A stretch of DNA of 21,605 nt, from positions 1 to 21,605 of the forward strand of contig CAZJRM010000074.1 in the NCBI GenBank assembly GCA_964547975.1, read 5' to 3'. The notes under the pieces are model-generated. The model was not told the origin of the DNA and did no database searches. It was given only the letters and a program-made list of their open reading frames with translations. Positions 6,947 through 14,486 of the stretch are shown one piece after another. This DNA comes from CAYJPV01 sp964547975 (lineage in GTDB: Bacteria > Acidobacteriota > Vicinamibacteria > Vicinamibacterales > JAKQTR01). The translations under genes were made by a program, and so were the position numbers. How positions within the stretch are numbered: position 1 is the stretch's first letter; every line of letters starts with the position of its first letter.

Positions 6947-7851
6947 ACACGGCCCGGATGGATCCCGAAGCCCTGGCGGCCCGGCTCGCCGCGGGCACCG
7001 CAACGGACGACGCCGACCTGCTGGCGTTGATGACGTCCACTGACATCCTGACGATCGCGATGCTGGCGGACGACGCCAGGCGCGCGTGCTGCGGTGACCG
7101 GGTTACGTTCGTCCGGGTGGCCGACGTGCCGCTGTCCGCGGGAGCGCCGGTGGACATTCCCGACGCGGCGGGCGAGGTGCGGGTCACGCCGTCCGAAGGC
7201 GGGATCACCGCGGTCCTGGCGGGACTGCGCGCCATTGTGACGGCGGCGCGCGGCATCCCCGTCACGGCCTACACGCTTGGCGGGCTGATGACGGCCGCGG
7301 AGGCGGACGGGCTGACGCTGGCGGCCGCGTGCGCCGCGCTGCGGGATGCCGGCGTGGCGGCGGTTTCGGAAGCCGCCCTGGACGAACTGCGGGAGCCCGA
7401 GCGGTCGTTCTCGGCCGTCCGGGAGGCCGGCCTCGATGTCGCTCGCGTGGTGGTGCGGCGGAACACCGACCCGCGCGGGCGCGTCGCGCTGCTGCGCCGC
7501 CTGGCCGCCGTCCAGCGCGCCGCCGGCCCCGTGCGCAGTTTCGCGCCGCTGGCCAGGGTCTGGACCGCGTCGGCACCGTCGACCGGCTACGAAGACGTCC
7601 GCGCGATTGCCGTGTCGCGGTTGCTGGCGTCAGGCGTGGCGTCGATTCAGGTGGACTGGTCGCTCTACGGGCCCAAGCTCGCGCAGGTGGCGCTGACCAT
7701 GGGCGCCGACGATCTCGACGGCGTGACGGCCCGCGACGACATGCCGGACGGGCGCCGCCGGGCGCCGCTCGAAGAGGTGCTGCGGAACATCCGGGCTGCC
7801 GGTTTCACGCCCGCCGAACGCGACGCCCGCTACTCGCGACTCGGAGGCTGA
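6943..7851 (+). CDS. Degenerate MqnE (aminofutalosine synthase) homologue lacking the radical-SAM cluster motif
   Basis: This 302-residue protein starts at ATG 6943, overlapping the previous stop by four bases. Its C terminus is very MqnE-like: YGPKLAQVALTMGADDLDGV (242-261), followed by a PLEEVLRNIRAAGFTPAERDARY segment split over 275-297; EDVRAIAVSRLLASG (217-231) also fits. The N terminus (about 22-57, DILTIAMLADDARR then GDRVTFVR) aligns with the MqnE/MqnC entry region. Where active enzymes have NYTNVC..C..C (compare MqnC here, C66/C70/C73), it reads RVADVPLSAGAPVDIPDAAG. The only cysteines are 49, 50 and 130, so no CX3CX2C can form. It is shorter than MqnE (roughly 360-400). The frame is intact and tightly packed in the mqn operon, one base before mqnA, so it looks kept rather than decaying. 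The function is unknown; a partner or scaffold for MqnC or substrate binding is conceivable. Confidence 0.8.
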   Translation: MNTARMDPEALAARLAAGTATDDADLLALMTSTDILTIAMLADDARRACCGDRVTFVRVADVPLSAGAPVDIPDAAGEVRVTPSEGGITAVLAGLRAIVTAARGIPVTAYTLGGLMTAAEADGLTLAAACAALRDAGVAAVSEAALDELREPERSFSAVREAGLDVARVVVRRNTDPRGRVALLRRLAAVQRAAGPVRSFAPLARVWTASAPSTGYEDVRAIAVSRLLASGVASIQVDWSLYGPKLAQVALTMGADDLDGVTARDDMPDGRRRAPLEEVLRNIRAAGFTPAERDARYSRLGG

Positions 7852-7852
7852 C

Positions 7853-8638
7853 GTGATTCGTCTGGGGGTGGTCGAGTATCTGAATGCCCGGCCGCTGGCG
7901 TTCGGGCTCGGCGGCGCGGGCGGCCGGTTTTCGGTGCGGTACGACGTGCCGGCGCGCTGCGCGGCGCTGCTGCACGAAGGCGACATCGATCTCGGGACGA
8001 TCCCATCCATCGAGTACCTCCGAGGCGAACCGTTCAGCGTCGTGCCCGGCGTGGCCATCGGCTGCGACGGCGCGATTGACTCCGTGGCCCTCTTCACCTC
8101 GAAACCCCTCGACCAGGTGTCCACGCTCGCCCTGGATACGACCTCGAGGACGTCTGTGGCGCTGGCGCAGATCCTCTGCGCCCGTCACTTCCAGATCGCT
8201 CCCGCGATGCGCCCGATGGCGCAGGATCCCGACGCGATGCTGCGCGCCTGCGACGCGGCCATCGTGATCGGCGACGCCGCGCTCTTGTTCGATGCCGGGC
8301 GCGCCGGCGTGCAGAAACTGGATCTCGGCGAGGCTTGGCGCGACTACACGGGGCTGCCGTTCGTCTTCGCGTTCTGGGCGGGGCGTCCCGCCGTGCTGGG
8401 CGAGGCGGACGTGGCGGCCCTGCAGGCGGCGCGCGACCGCGGAGTGGAGGCGGCCGGCGACGTGGCGGCCGCGTTCTTTGCCGATCGCCCGGCACTGGCC
8501 GCCCTGGGAGCCCGTTACCTTCGTGATAATGTGAAGTACGGGTTGTCCGACCGCGCCATTGCCGGGGTGACCCGCTTCTACAGGGAAGCGGTGGAGCTGG
8601 GGCTCGCCCCGGCCTTCCGGGACGTGCGGTTCTACTGA
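7853..8638 (+). CDS. mqnA: Chorismate dehydratase MqnA (futalosine pathway)
   Basis: This 261-residue protein of the MqnA/periplasmic-binding-protein-like fold dehydrates chorismate to 3-enolpyruvylbenzoate, the first committed step of futalosine-dependent menaquinone synthesis in the cytoplasm. The start is GTG 7853, five bases after GGAGG (7843-7847), giving MIRLGVVEYLNARPL, which matches the family opening (SYLNALPL type). Further family features are LLHEGDIDLGTIPSIEYL, ALDTTSRTSVALAQIL and a late LPFVFAFWAGRP segment. Length is normal. It begins one base after the MqnE-like gene stops and is followed by mqnC with one base between them, so translation is probably coupled. Confidence 0.93.
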   Translation: MIRLGVVEYLNARPLAFGLGGAGGRFSVRYDVPARCAALLHEGDIDLGTIPSIEYLRGEPFSVVPGVAIGCDGAIDSVALFTSKPLDQVSTLALDTTSRTSVALAQILCARHFQIAPAMRPMAQDPDAMLRACDAAIVIGDAALLFDAGRAGVQKLDLGEAWRDYTGLPFVFAFWAGRPAVLGEADVAALQAARDRGVEAAGDVAAAFFADRPALAALGARYLRDNVKYGLSDRAIAGVTRFYREAVELGLAPAFRDVRFY

Positions 8639-8639
8639 G

Positions 8640-9854
8640 ATGACGATGGCCATTGACGCGCTGGCGCAGAAGATCCGGGCCGGCGGCCGGCTCGACGCGG
8701 CCGAAGCCCTCGAGATGTACCGGGGCGCGCCCACGCACCTGCTGGGCCGCCTCGCGCACGACGTGCGGCTGCAGAAACACCCGGAAGGCCGCGTCACGTA
8801 CATCATCGACCGGAACGTCAACTACACCAACGTCTGCGTGGCCAGGTGCGCCTTCTGCGCGTTCTACCGCCCGGTCGGTTCGCCCGACGGGTACGTGCTC
8901 GGGTTCGACGAGATCTTCCGCAAGATCGACGAGACCATCGAACTGGGGGGCGGGCAGCTGTTGCTGCAGGGGGGCCATAACCCCGACCTGCCGCTCGAGT
9001 GGTACGAAGACCTGTTCCGGGCGGTGAAGCAGCGGTATCCGTCGTTCCGGCTGCACGCCCTGTCGCCGCCGGAAGTCGTCCACCTGTCGCGGATCTCACG
9101 CCTGCCCGTCGAAACGGTCATCGCCAGGCTCATCGCCGTCGGGCTCGACAGCATCCCCGGCGGCGGCGCCGAGATTCTCGTGGATCGGGTGCGTAAGGCG
9201 CTGCACTGCTACAGCAAGGCGACGGCCGACGAGTGGCTCGGCGTCATGCGCGAGGCGCACCGCGCCGGCCTCCGCACCACCGCGACGATGATGTACGGCA
9301 CGGTCGAGACGCTCGAAGAACGCATCGAGCACATGTGCCGGCTGCGTGACCTCCAGGACGAGACGGGTGGATTCACGGCGTTCATCGCGTGGAGCTACCA
9401 GCCGGAGCACACGGCGCTGCAGGGAGACGAGGCGACGGGCGTCGAGTACCTGCGGACACTGGCGATGGCCAGGCTCGTCCTCGACAACGTCCCGAACCTG
9501 CAGGCCTCGTGGGTGACCCAGGGCGGCAAGGTCGGGCAGCTCAGCCTGTCGTACGGCGCGAACGACATGGGCAGCGTCATGATCGAGGAGAACGTCGTGC
9601 GTGCCGCCGGGGCCGCCTTCTGCATGGACGAAGTCGAGATCGTCCGCAACATCGAAGACGCCGGCTACGTGCCCATGCGCCGCAACATGCATTACGAACT
9701 GCTCGGGGCCCCGATGTTCCGCGAGCGGGACGTGCCGCGCCTGCTCGCGCTGGCCACGGCTCGGGCCGAAGGGGATCGATCGATTCCGGTCGAACTGGTC
9801 AACTACCCGGCTCGCAGCCGATCCGAGCGGGAACGGCGCGAGGCGGACCGCTAG
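8640..9854 (+). CDS. mqnC: Cyclic dehypoxanthinyl futalosine synthase MqnC (radical SAM)
   Basis: This 404-residue radical-SAM enzyme cyclises dehypoxanthine futalosine to the cyclic form. The cluster motif is intact: NYTNVCVARCAFCAFYRP with Cys66, Cys70 and Cys73 for the [4Fe-4S] cluster. It also shows LLLQGGHNPDLPLEWYEDLF, the GLDSIPGGGAEIL loop, TATMMYGTVET, FIAWSYQPEHT and the MqnC-type ending SWVTQGGKVGQLSLSYGAND followed by MGSVMIEENVV. This ending, with the AFYR and QGGHNP spellings, separates it from MqnE (which has GPKLAQVALSFGADDLDG). ATG 8640 is used here; ATG 8646 is an alternative and neither has a strong ribosome binding site, which fits coupling to mqnA. The tail is charged and basic. 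It is an active-looking enzyme, in contrast to the degenerate homologue two genes upstream. Confidence 0.94.
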   Translation: MTMAIDALAQKIRAGGRLDAAEALEMYRGAPTHLLGRLAHDVRLQKHPEGRVTYIIDRNVNYTNVCVARCAFCAFYRPVGSPDGYVLGFDEIFRKIDETIELGGGQLLLQGGHNPDLPLEWYEDLFRAVKQRYPSFRLHALSPPEVVHLSRISRLPVETVIARLIAVGLDSIPGGGAEILVDRVRKALHCYSKATADEWLGVMREAHRAGLRTTATMMYGTVETLEERIEHMCRLRDLQDETGGFTAFIAWSYQPEHTALQGDEATGVEYLRTLAMARLVLDNVPNLQASWVTQGGKVGQLSLSYGANDMGSVMIEENVVRAAGAAFCMDEVEIVRNIEDAGYVPMRRNMHYELLGAPMFRERDVPRLLALATARAEGDRSIPVELVNYPARSRSERERREADR

Positions 9855-9878
9855 ATCCGTCCGGTTCCGGCACACATC

Positions 9879-11078
9879 ATGGCTGTCTATCGCGCTCGGT
9901 GGGTTCTCCCGATTGCCGCTCCCGCGTTGAGGAACGGATGGGTGCAGGTGGCCGACGGCTGGATCACGGGCGTCGGGCCGGCGGAGACCCTGCCTCCGGG
10001 GCCGGTCGATGATCTCGGGCACGTGGCCGTCCTCCCGGGGCTCGTCAACGCGCATACCCATCTCGAGCTGTCGTGGCTGCGCGACCGCGTCGCGCCGGCC
10101 GGCAACTTCGTCGACTGGATCGAAGCCATGATGCGCGTGCGCAAGACCGCGCCCGATGCCGGCGACGCCGGGGCGCAGCGGGCGGCCATGGCCGTCGCGG
10201 CGGCTGAGATGAAGGCATCAGGGACCGGCGTCGTCGGCGATATCACGAATTCGCTCGCCGGCCTCGACGTGCTGGCCGAGGCCGGCTTGTCCGGCCGGGC
10301 GTGGTACGAACTGCTGGGGTTCAACGCCGACGCGGAGGCGCTGGTCGCTGAGGCGAGGGCGAAAGTCAGCTCGACGGCGGTGCCCGCGGGTTGGCAGGTG
10401 AGTCTGGCGCCGCACGCGCCGTACACCGTGTCGCCGGCGCTGTTCACCGCGATTCGGAAGGCCGTGGGCACCGGCGTCACGTCGCTGCACGTGTCCGAGG
10501 GGCTCGATGAAGTGACGTTCGTCGCGACGGGCGGGGGACGCTGGCGGGACATCCTGATGGCGATGGGCGTGTGGGACGCGCGGTGGCAGGCGCCGGGATG
10601 CAGCCCGGTGGCCTACCTGGACCGGCTGGGGTTCTGGACACCGGGCACCCTGGCGGTCCACGCGGTGCAGGCCGGTCCCGAGGACCTCGCGGTCCTGCGC
10701 GATCGGCAGGTGACGATCGTGACCTGTCCCCGCAGTAACGTGTTCGTCGGGGCGGGGGAGCCGCCCGTGCAGGCGTTCTACGCGTCGGGCGCGGCGGTGG
10801 CGGTCGGGACCGACAGCCTGACGAGCGTCCGTGACCTCAACCTGTTTTCGGAACTGGCGGAACTGAGGCGGCTGGCGCCGGGTGTGCCGGCGTCGACGTT
10901 GCTGGCCAGCGCGACGCTGACCGGCGCGCGGGCGCTCGGACTGGGCACCAGTCACGGTTCCATCGAGGTGGGCAAGCGCGCCTCGCTGATTGGCGTCGCG
11001 GTGTCGCCGCGCGAAACCGATGTGGAAGAATACCTGGTGCGGGGCATTGGTCCCGAACAGGTACGCTGGGTACAGTGA
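9879..11078 (+). CDS. Amidohydrolase, probable aminofutalosine deaminase
   Basis: This 399-residue COG0402-type metal-dependent amidohydrolase has NAHTHLEL (His59, His61), PHAPYTVS (His179), LHVSE (His204), a later histidine (His261) and GTDSLTS (Asp312), the expected metal-binding and catalytic set of nucleoside or aromatic deaminases. Its position between mqnC and the prenyltransferase suggests that it deaminates aminodeoxyfutalosine to futalosine, a step known to be done by an amidohydrolase (MqnX type) in some futalosine-pathway bacteria. The family also contains adenosine-derivative and chlorohydrolase-type enzymes, so the exact substrate is inferred from context. ATG 9879 lies 24 bases after mqnC; the stop overlaps the next start by four bases (GTGA). 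Confidence 0.82.
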   Translation: MAVYRARWVLPIAAPALRNGWVQVADGWITGVGPAETLPPGPVDDLGHVAVLPGLVNAHTHLELSWLRDRVAPAGNFVDWIEAMMRVRKTAPDAGDAGAQRAAMAVAAAEMKASGTGVVGDITNSLAGLDVLAEAGLSGRAWYELLGFNADAEALVAEARAKVSSTAVPAGWQVSLAPHAPYTVSPALFTAIRKAVGTGVTSLHVSEGLDEVTFVATGGGRWRDILMAMGVWDARWQAPGCSPVAYLDRLGFWTPGTLAVHAVQAGPEDLAVLRDRQVTIVTCPRSNVFVGAGEPPVQAFYASGAAVAVGTDSLTSVRDLNLFSELAELRRLAPGVPASTLLASATLTGARALGLGTSHGSIEVGKRASLIGVAVSPRETDVEEYLVRGIGPEQVRWVQ

Positions 11079-11944
11079 GAGCAGGCGTCGTGCTGAAGAG
11101 GATCCTCACCTACGCGTCGTTCGTCCGGTTCAGTCATTCGGTCTTTGCGCTGCCGTTTGCGCTGACCGGGGCGATGCTGGCCGGCCGGACCGTGCCGCTC
11201 ACGTGGTGGCGCGTCGGCTGGATTGTCGTGGCGATGGTGTCCGCGCGCAGCGCGGCCATGGGATTCAACCGCCTGGTGGATGCCCGTTACGACGCGCTCA
11301 ATCCGCGGACGGCGGGGCGGGAACTGCCGGCGGGGCGGATGTCGGCCCGTGAAGCTGCGGTCTTCGTGGGCGTGGCGTCCGGCATCTTCCTGGGGGCTGC
11401 GTGGGCGCTCGGCCCGTTGTGTTTCGGCCTGTCTCCCGTCGCGCTGGCAATCGTCTTCTGGTACTCGCTGGCGAAGCGCTTCACGTGGTCCACGCAGGCG
11501 TTCCTCGGACTGGCGATGGCGGTGGCGCCGGTGGGCGGCTGGCTCGCGGCCGGCGGGCGCGGCGGATGGGAGCCCTGGCTGCTGGCGCTTGCCATCGGCA
11601 CCTGGGTGGCGGGATTCGACGTCCTCTACGCCTGCCAGGACCTGACGTTCGATCGCGCCCACGGCCTGCGGTCGATCCCGCAGCGCTTTGGCGTGCCGAC
11701 GTCCCTCGCGATCTCCCGCGCGCTGCATGTCGCGGCCGTGCTTGGCCTCGCCGCGCTGGGATTCGTGGCGCCCCTCGGGCCCGTCTACTTCGCGGGCGTC
11801 GCCGGCGTGGCGCTGCTCCTGGCGTACGAACAGTCGCTCGTATCGGCCGACGATCTCTCGCGCGTGAAGCTCGCGTTCGATCTGAATGGCTACGTCGGCA
11901 TCCTCTACATGATCGCGACGGGAGTGTCCCTCTATGTCGACTGA
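11075..11944 (+). CDS. UbiA-family prenyltransferase, probable menaquinone MqnP
   Basis: This roughly 289-residue integral membrane enzyme of the UbiA superfamily attaches a polyprenyl chain to an aromatic acid. Two aspartate-rich motifs are present: NRLVDARYD (Asn65, Asp69, Asp73) and CQDLTFD (Asp189, Asp193), which bind magnesium and prenyl diphosphate. Several hydrophobic helices alternate with short loops. In the mqn setting the likely acceptor is 1,4-dihydroxy-6-naphthoate (the MqnP role) rather than 4-hydroxybenzoate. GTG 11075 overlaps the amidohydrolase stop; GTG 11090, giving MLKRILTY, is an alternative start. The end overlaps ubiX by 11 bases. Confidence 0.88.
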   Translation: MRAGVVLKRILTYASFVRFSHSVFALPFALTGAMLAGRTVPLTWWRVGWIVVAMVSARSAAMGFNRLVDARYDALNPRTAGRELPAGRMSAREAAVFVGVASGIFLGAAWALGPLCFGLSPVALAIVFWYSLAKRFTWSTQAFLGLAMAVAPVGGWLAAGGRGGWEPWLLALAIGTWVAGFDVLYACQDLTFDRAHGLRSIPQRFGVPTSLAISRALHVAAVLGLAALGFVAPLGPVYFAGVAGVALLLAYEQSLVSADDLSRVKLAFDLNGYVGILYMIATGVSLYVD

Positions 11945-12563
11945 CGCGCCGGCCCGCCGGTACACCGTGGCCATCAGCGGTGCGAGCGGGGCGTTATACG
12001 CCGTGCGGACGGTGGCGGCGCTGCTCGATCGCGGCTACGACCTCGACCTCATTGTCTCCGACTTCGGCAAACGCCTGCTGCGTGACGAACTCGGTGACGA
12101 AGCGGCGGTGGACCGCCTGGCGCCGTACCTGCGCGCGAAGTACGGCGATGGTGTCGATCGGGGACGGATCGCGCTGCACAGCAATCGTGACCTCGGCGCC
12201 CCGATGGCGAGCGGGAGTCGATCGACCGGCGGCATGGTGATCGTGCCGTGTTCGATGAAGACGCTGGCGGGCGTGGCCCACGGCCTGTCGCGCAACCTGA
12301 TGGAACGCGCGGCCGACGTGATGCTCAAGGAACGGAGGCCGCTCGTCATCGTGCCCCGTGAGACCCCCATGAGCCTGCCGCAGCTGCGCAACATGGTGCT
12401 CTGCGCGGAAGCTGGCGCGATGGTGCTGCCGGCCATGCCGGCGTTCTACCAGGTGCCGAAGACCCTCGACGATCTCGCCGACTTCATGGCCGGGAAGATC
12501 CTCTCGGGCCTGGGCCTCGACCACGACTTGTATCCCTCGTGGACCGGACAGGTGGAGCGATGA
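11934..12563 (+). CDS. ubiX: Flavin prenyltransferase UbiX
   Basis: This 209-residue flavoprotein of the UbiX/Pad1 family makes prenylated FMN from FMN and dimethylallyl phosphate. Family motifs are ISGASGA (14-20, flavin binding), the GSRSTGGMVIVPCSMKTLAG segment and the following HGLSRNLMERAADV, then RRPLVIVPRETPMSLPQL. Prenyl-FMN is the cofactor of UbiD-type decarboxylases; in the futalosine pathway such a decarboxylase (MqnL class) acts after prenylation. No UbiD homologue is in the window, so it must be encoded elsewhere. ATG 11934 lies inside the end of the prenyltransferase gene, and the stop overlaps the ubiE start (ATGA). Confidence 0.95.
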   Translation: MSTDAPARRYTVAISGASGALYAVRTVAALLDRGYDLDLIVSDFGKRLLRDELGDEAAVDRLAPYLRAKYGDGVDRGRIALHSNRDLGAPMASGSRSTGGMVIVPCSMKTLAGVAHGLSRNLMERAADVMLKERRPLVIVPRETPMSLPQLRNMVLCAEAGAMVLPAMPAFYQVPKTLDDLADFMAGKILSGLGLDHDLYPSWTGQVER

Positions 12564-13292
12564 GCCCGTCCGGGCCGGAATCCGGCGCCGACAAGACACC
12601 CGCGCGCATCGCCGGGATGTTCGATGCGATCGCGCCGAGGTACGACTTGTTGAATCGCCTGCTCAGCGCGGGATTCGACGTGCGGTGGCGGAACCGGGCG
12701 ATTCGAACGCTCGCGCTGACCGGTCGCGAGACCGTCCTGGACCTCTGCACCGGCACGGGGGATGTGGCCATCGCCGCGTCGACCGCCGTGCCCGGCGCAC
12801 GGCGGGTCGTGGGGCTCGACTTCGCGCGGCAGATGCTTCGGCTCGGCCGCGCGAAACTGCCGGCGCGCGGCCTGGAGGGGCGGGTCCACCTGATGCAGGG
12901 CGATGCCATGGTGCTGCCCGTCGCGACGGCGTCCGTCGATGCCGCGACCGTGGCGTTCGGTATCCGCAATGTCCAGCGACCGGCGGAGACGTTCGCCGAG
13001 GTGTTTCGTGTGTTGTCGCCCGGCGGGCGTTTCGTGATGCTCGAGTTCGGCACGCCGCGGCGGCCCGTCGTCAAACAGGCCTACCTNNNNNNNNNNGCTG
13101 CCGTCGATCGGGCGGCTGGTCTCCGGTCATTCGTCGGCGTACGCGTACCTGCCGGCATCGGTGGCGGCGTTCCCGGAGCCTTCGCAAGTGGTCGACGCGC
13201 TCGAGGCGGCGGGATTTGAGGACGCGCGCGCCGACTCTTTGACGCTCGGCGTCGTCTATTTGTACAGCGCGCGGAAGCCAGCCGCTCGCTGA
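12560..13292 (+). CDS. ubiE: UbiE/MenG demethylmenaquinone methyltransferase (interrupted by assembly gap)
   Basis: This SAM-dependent C-methyltransferase does the last step of menaquinone synthesis. ATG 12560 follows GGTGGAG and overlaps the ubiX stop by four bases. The N terminus IAGMFDAIAPRYDLLNRLLS is the family opening. Motif I is VLDLCTGTGD (59-68), followed by TVAFGIRNVQRPAETFAEVF and LSPGGRFVMLEFGTP. The 10-N gap at 13087-13096 falls after VVKQAYL; the frame resumes with LPSIGRLVSGHSSAYAYLPA and ends at TGA 13290-13292. Comparison with the family (a YRFYFKYI-type segment) suggests about 18 missing bases, a multiple of three, so the gene is probably intact. It ends the nine-gene run. 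Confidence 0.93.
13087..13096. other. Assembly gap (10 N) inside ubiE
   Basis: Ten unknown bases. The frames on the two sides join only if the true gap is divisible by three; about 18 bases would restore the usual spacing between the KQAY and LPSIG segments of UbiE. Confidence 0.95.
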
Positions 13293-13350
13293 CGTGTGTC
13301 CGGAACGCCTGCCGACACGAATCCGGGGCGTGAGCCTGCCAGAACCCGGA

Positions 13351-13359
13351 TGCTATAAT
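13351..13359 (+). promoter_or_regulatory. Extended -10 promoter for the tonB-like/miaA/hfq unit
   Basis: TGCTATAAT at 13351-13359 is a perfect TATAAT (13354-13359) with the TGn extension in the intergenic space after ubiE. No good -35 is seen 17 bases upstream (TGAGCC), as is usual for extended -10 promoters. Transcription would start near 13366. The same arrangement occurs at 18034-18042. Confidence 0.7.
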
Positions 13360-13428
13360 TGAAAGAACCGGTGGATATTGCTGAATCTCGACGACAGGCA
13401 GACGGATCTCGATAACAGTTCACGGACG

Positions 13429-14394
13429 ATGTTCCGGCAGGACGGGATCCAGTTTTTTCTGCCGTACTGGGTCGTCGCGGCCGCCCTGTCCGTCCTGTGG
13501 CACGTCACGCTCCTGCTCCTCGTGCTGTTCCTGCCACGGCTCCTTCCCGATCGAACCGCCACCATGGCCGAGATCGAGCAGCGGATGGCGGAGGCGCGGG
13601 CACGGGCGGCCGAGCAGCAGCGGTTCGTCTTCGTCCAGCCGCGGGCCGAGTTCGAAGCCAGGCGGTCACCGGACACCCCCAATCTCTCGGATCGTGACCG
13701 CACCGCCATGACGCCGGAGCGGCCGCCCGATCCGCGCAACAGCATGCCGTTTTCCCGGGGCAATACCCCCGACTACGTGGATACGCCGCGGCCTCGTGAA
13801 GCGCCCCAGCCTCAGCCGGAGGCGCCTCCGCAGGAGGCGGCGCCCGCGACGCCCGATACGGGAAGCGGCGCCGAGTCCGGCACGCCGGGAACGCCGACGG
13901 TCGAGAACCGGGACGCCTTGCGGCGGGGATTGACGGCACCGAACGCCCGGCCGTCCGAGGCCCTCGGCAACGCAGGGCTCGGGGCCCGGCTGGGCAACGC
14001 GCTTCGGAACGTCCAGCAGTACTATGGGCCGAACGAGGTGTTCGAGAACTCGCAGGGCGGCGGGCAGTTCGGCGAGGCGCTCCAGTTCGATACGAAAGGT
14101 GTCGAGTTCGGGCCCTGGGTGCGGCGGTTCATCGCGCAGATCCGGCGCAACTGGGTCATTCCCTACGCCGCCATGTCGCTTCGCGGGCACGTGGTCGTGA
14201 CCTTCAACGTCCACAAGGACGGCCGGATTACGGACGTGGCCGTGGCGGCGCCGTCAGGGGTGGACGGGTTCAACAACTCGTCGTTCAACGCGATCGCGGC
14301 GTCGAACCCGACGCAGCCGTTGCCGCCGGAGTATCCGGCCGACAAGGCGTTCTTCACCATCACCTTCTACTACAACGAGACGCCGCCACGCTGA
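13429..14394 (+). CDS. TonB-family energy transducer-like protein
   Basis: The product is about 321 residues from ATG 13429. One membrane helix near the N terminus (about 10-38, FFLPYWVVAAALSVLWHVTL onward) is followed by a charged helix, then a long Pro/Ala/Glu-rich spacer (about 80-165) suited to crossing the periplasm. The C-terminal domain (about 225-321) is TonB-like, with RRFIAQIRRNWVIPYAAM, GHVVVTFNVHKDGRITDV and a closing FFTITFYYNE strand. TonB proteins pass inner-membrane energy to outer-membrane transporters. No exbB or exbD is in the window, and no transporter, so the partner is unknown. A TTG at 13378 would add 17 polar residues; neither start has a good ribosome binding site. 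The stop overlaps the next small ORF by one base (TGATG). Confidence 0.82.
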   Translation: MFRQDGIQFFLPYWVVAAALSVLWHVTLLLLVLFLPRLLPDRTATMAEIEQRMAEARARAAEQQRFVFVQPRAEFEARRSPDTPNLSDRDRTAMTPERPPDPRNSMPFSRGNTPDYVDTPRPREAPQPQPEAPPQEAAPATPDTGSGAESGTPGTPTVENRDALRRGLTAPNARPSEALGNAGLGARLGNALRNVQQYYGPNEVFENSQGGGQFGEALQFDTKGVEFGPWVRRFIAQIRRNWVIPYAAMSLRGHVVVTFNVHKDGRITDVAVAAPSGVDGFNNSSFNAIAASNPTQPLPPEYPADKAFFTITFYYNETPPR

Positions 14395-14486
14395 TGGCCC
14401 TTCCGTCACGATCGCAGCAGCTCGGATGGCTGGTTCTCCTTGCGGTCCTCGTGATCTGGACGCTCATCCGCCTGTGGCTCCGCTGA
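14394..14486 (+). CDS. 30-residue single-pass membrane micro-ORF
   Basis: Between the tonB-like gene and miaA a complete ORF of 31 codons begins at ATG 14394, sharing one base with the preceding stop (TGATG). It ends at TGA 14484-14486, again sharing one base with the miaA ATG (TGATG). The product opens MALPSRSQQLGWLVLLAVLV and ends IWTLIRLWLR: a short polar head, a hydrophobic helix (about 11-29) and arginines on both sides. Start and stop fit its neighbours exactly, which suggests translation by termination-reinitiation. I do not recognise a family. It could assist the TonB-like protein in the membrane, or serve mainly to couple translation of miaA. The evidence is structural only. Confidence 0.6.
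   Translation: MALPSRSQQLGWLVLLAVLVIWTLIRLWLR

Noticed and set aside
5636..7003. A 455-codon minus-strand frame opposite lpxI and the oxidoreductase
   Set aside because: Low-complexity Arg/Ala/His-rich shadow with no start context or motif.
7081..7098. The Cys-Cys pair (residues 49-50) of the MqnE-like protein as a remnant iron-sulfur site
   Set aside because: It is not in CX3CX2C spacing, and no third cysteine is near; the next one is residue 130.
14426..14485. GTG 14426 as the miaA start
   Set aside because: The extra 20 residues have no MiaA similarity and overlap the micro-ORF; ATG 14486 gives the usual short N terminus before GPTAGGKS.
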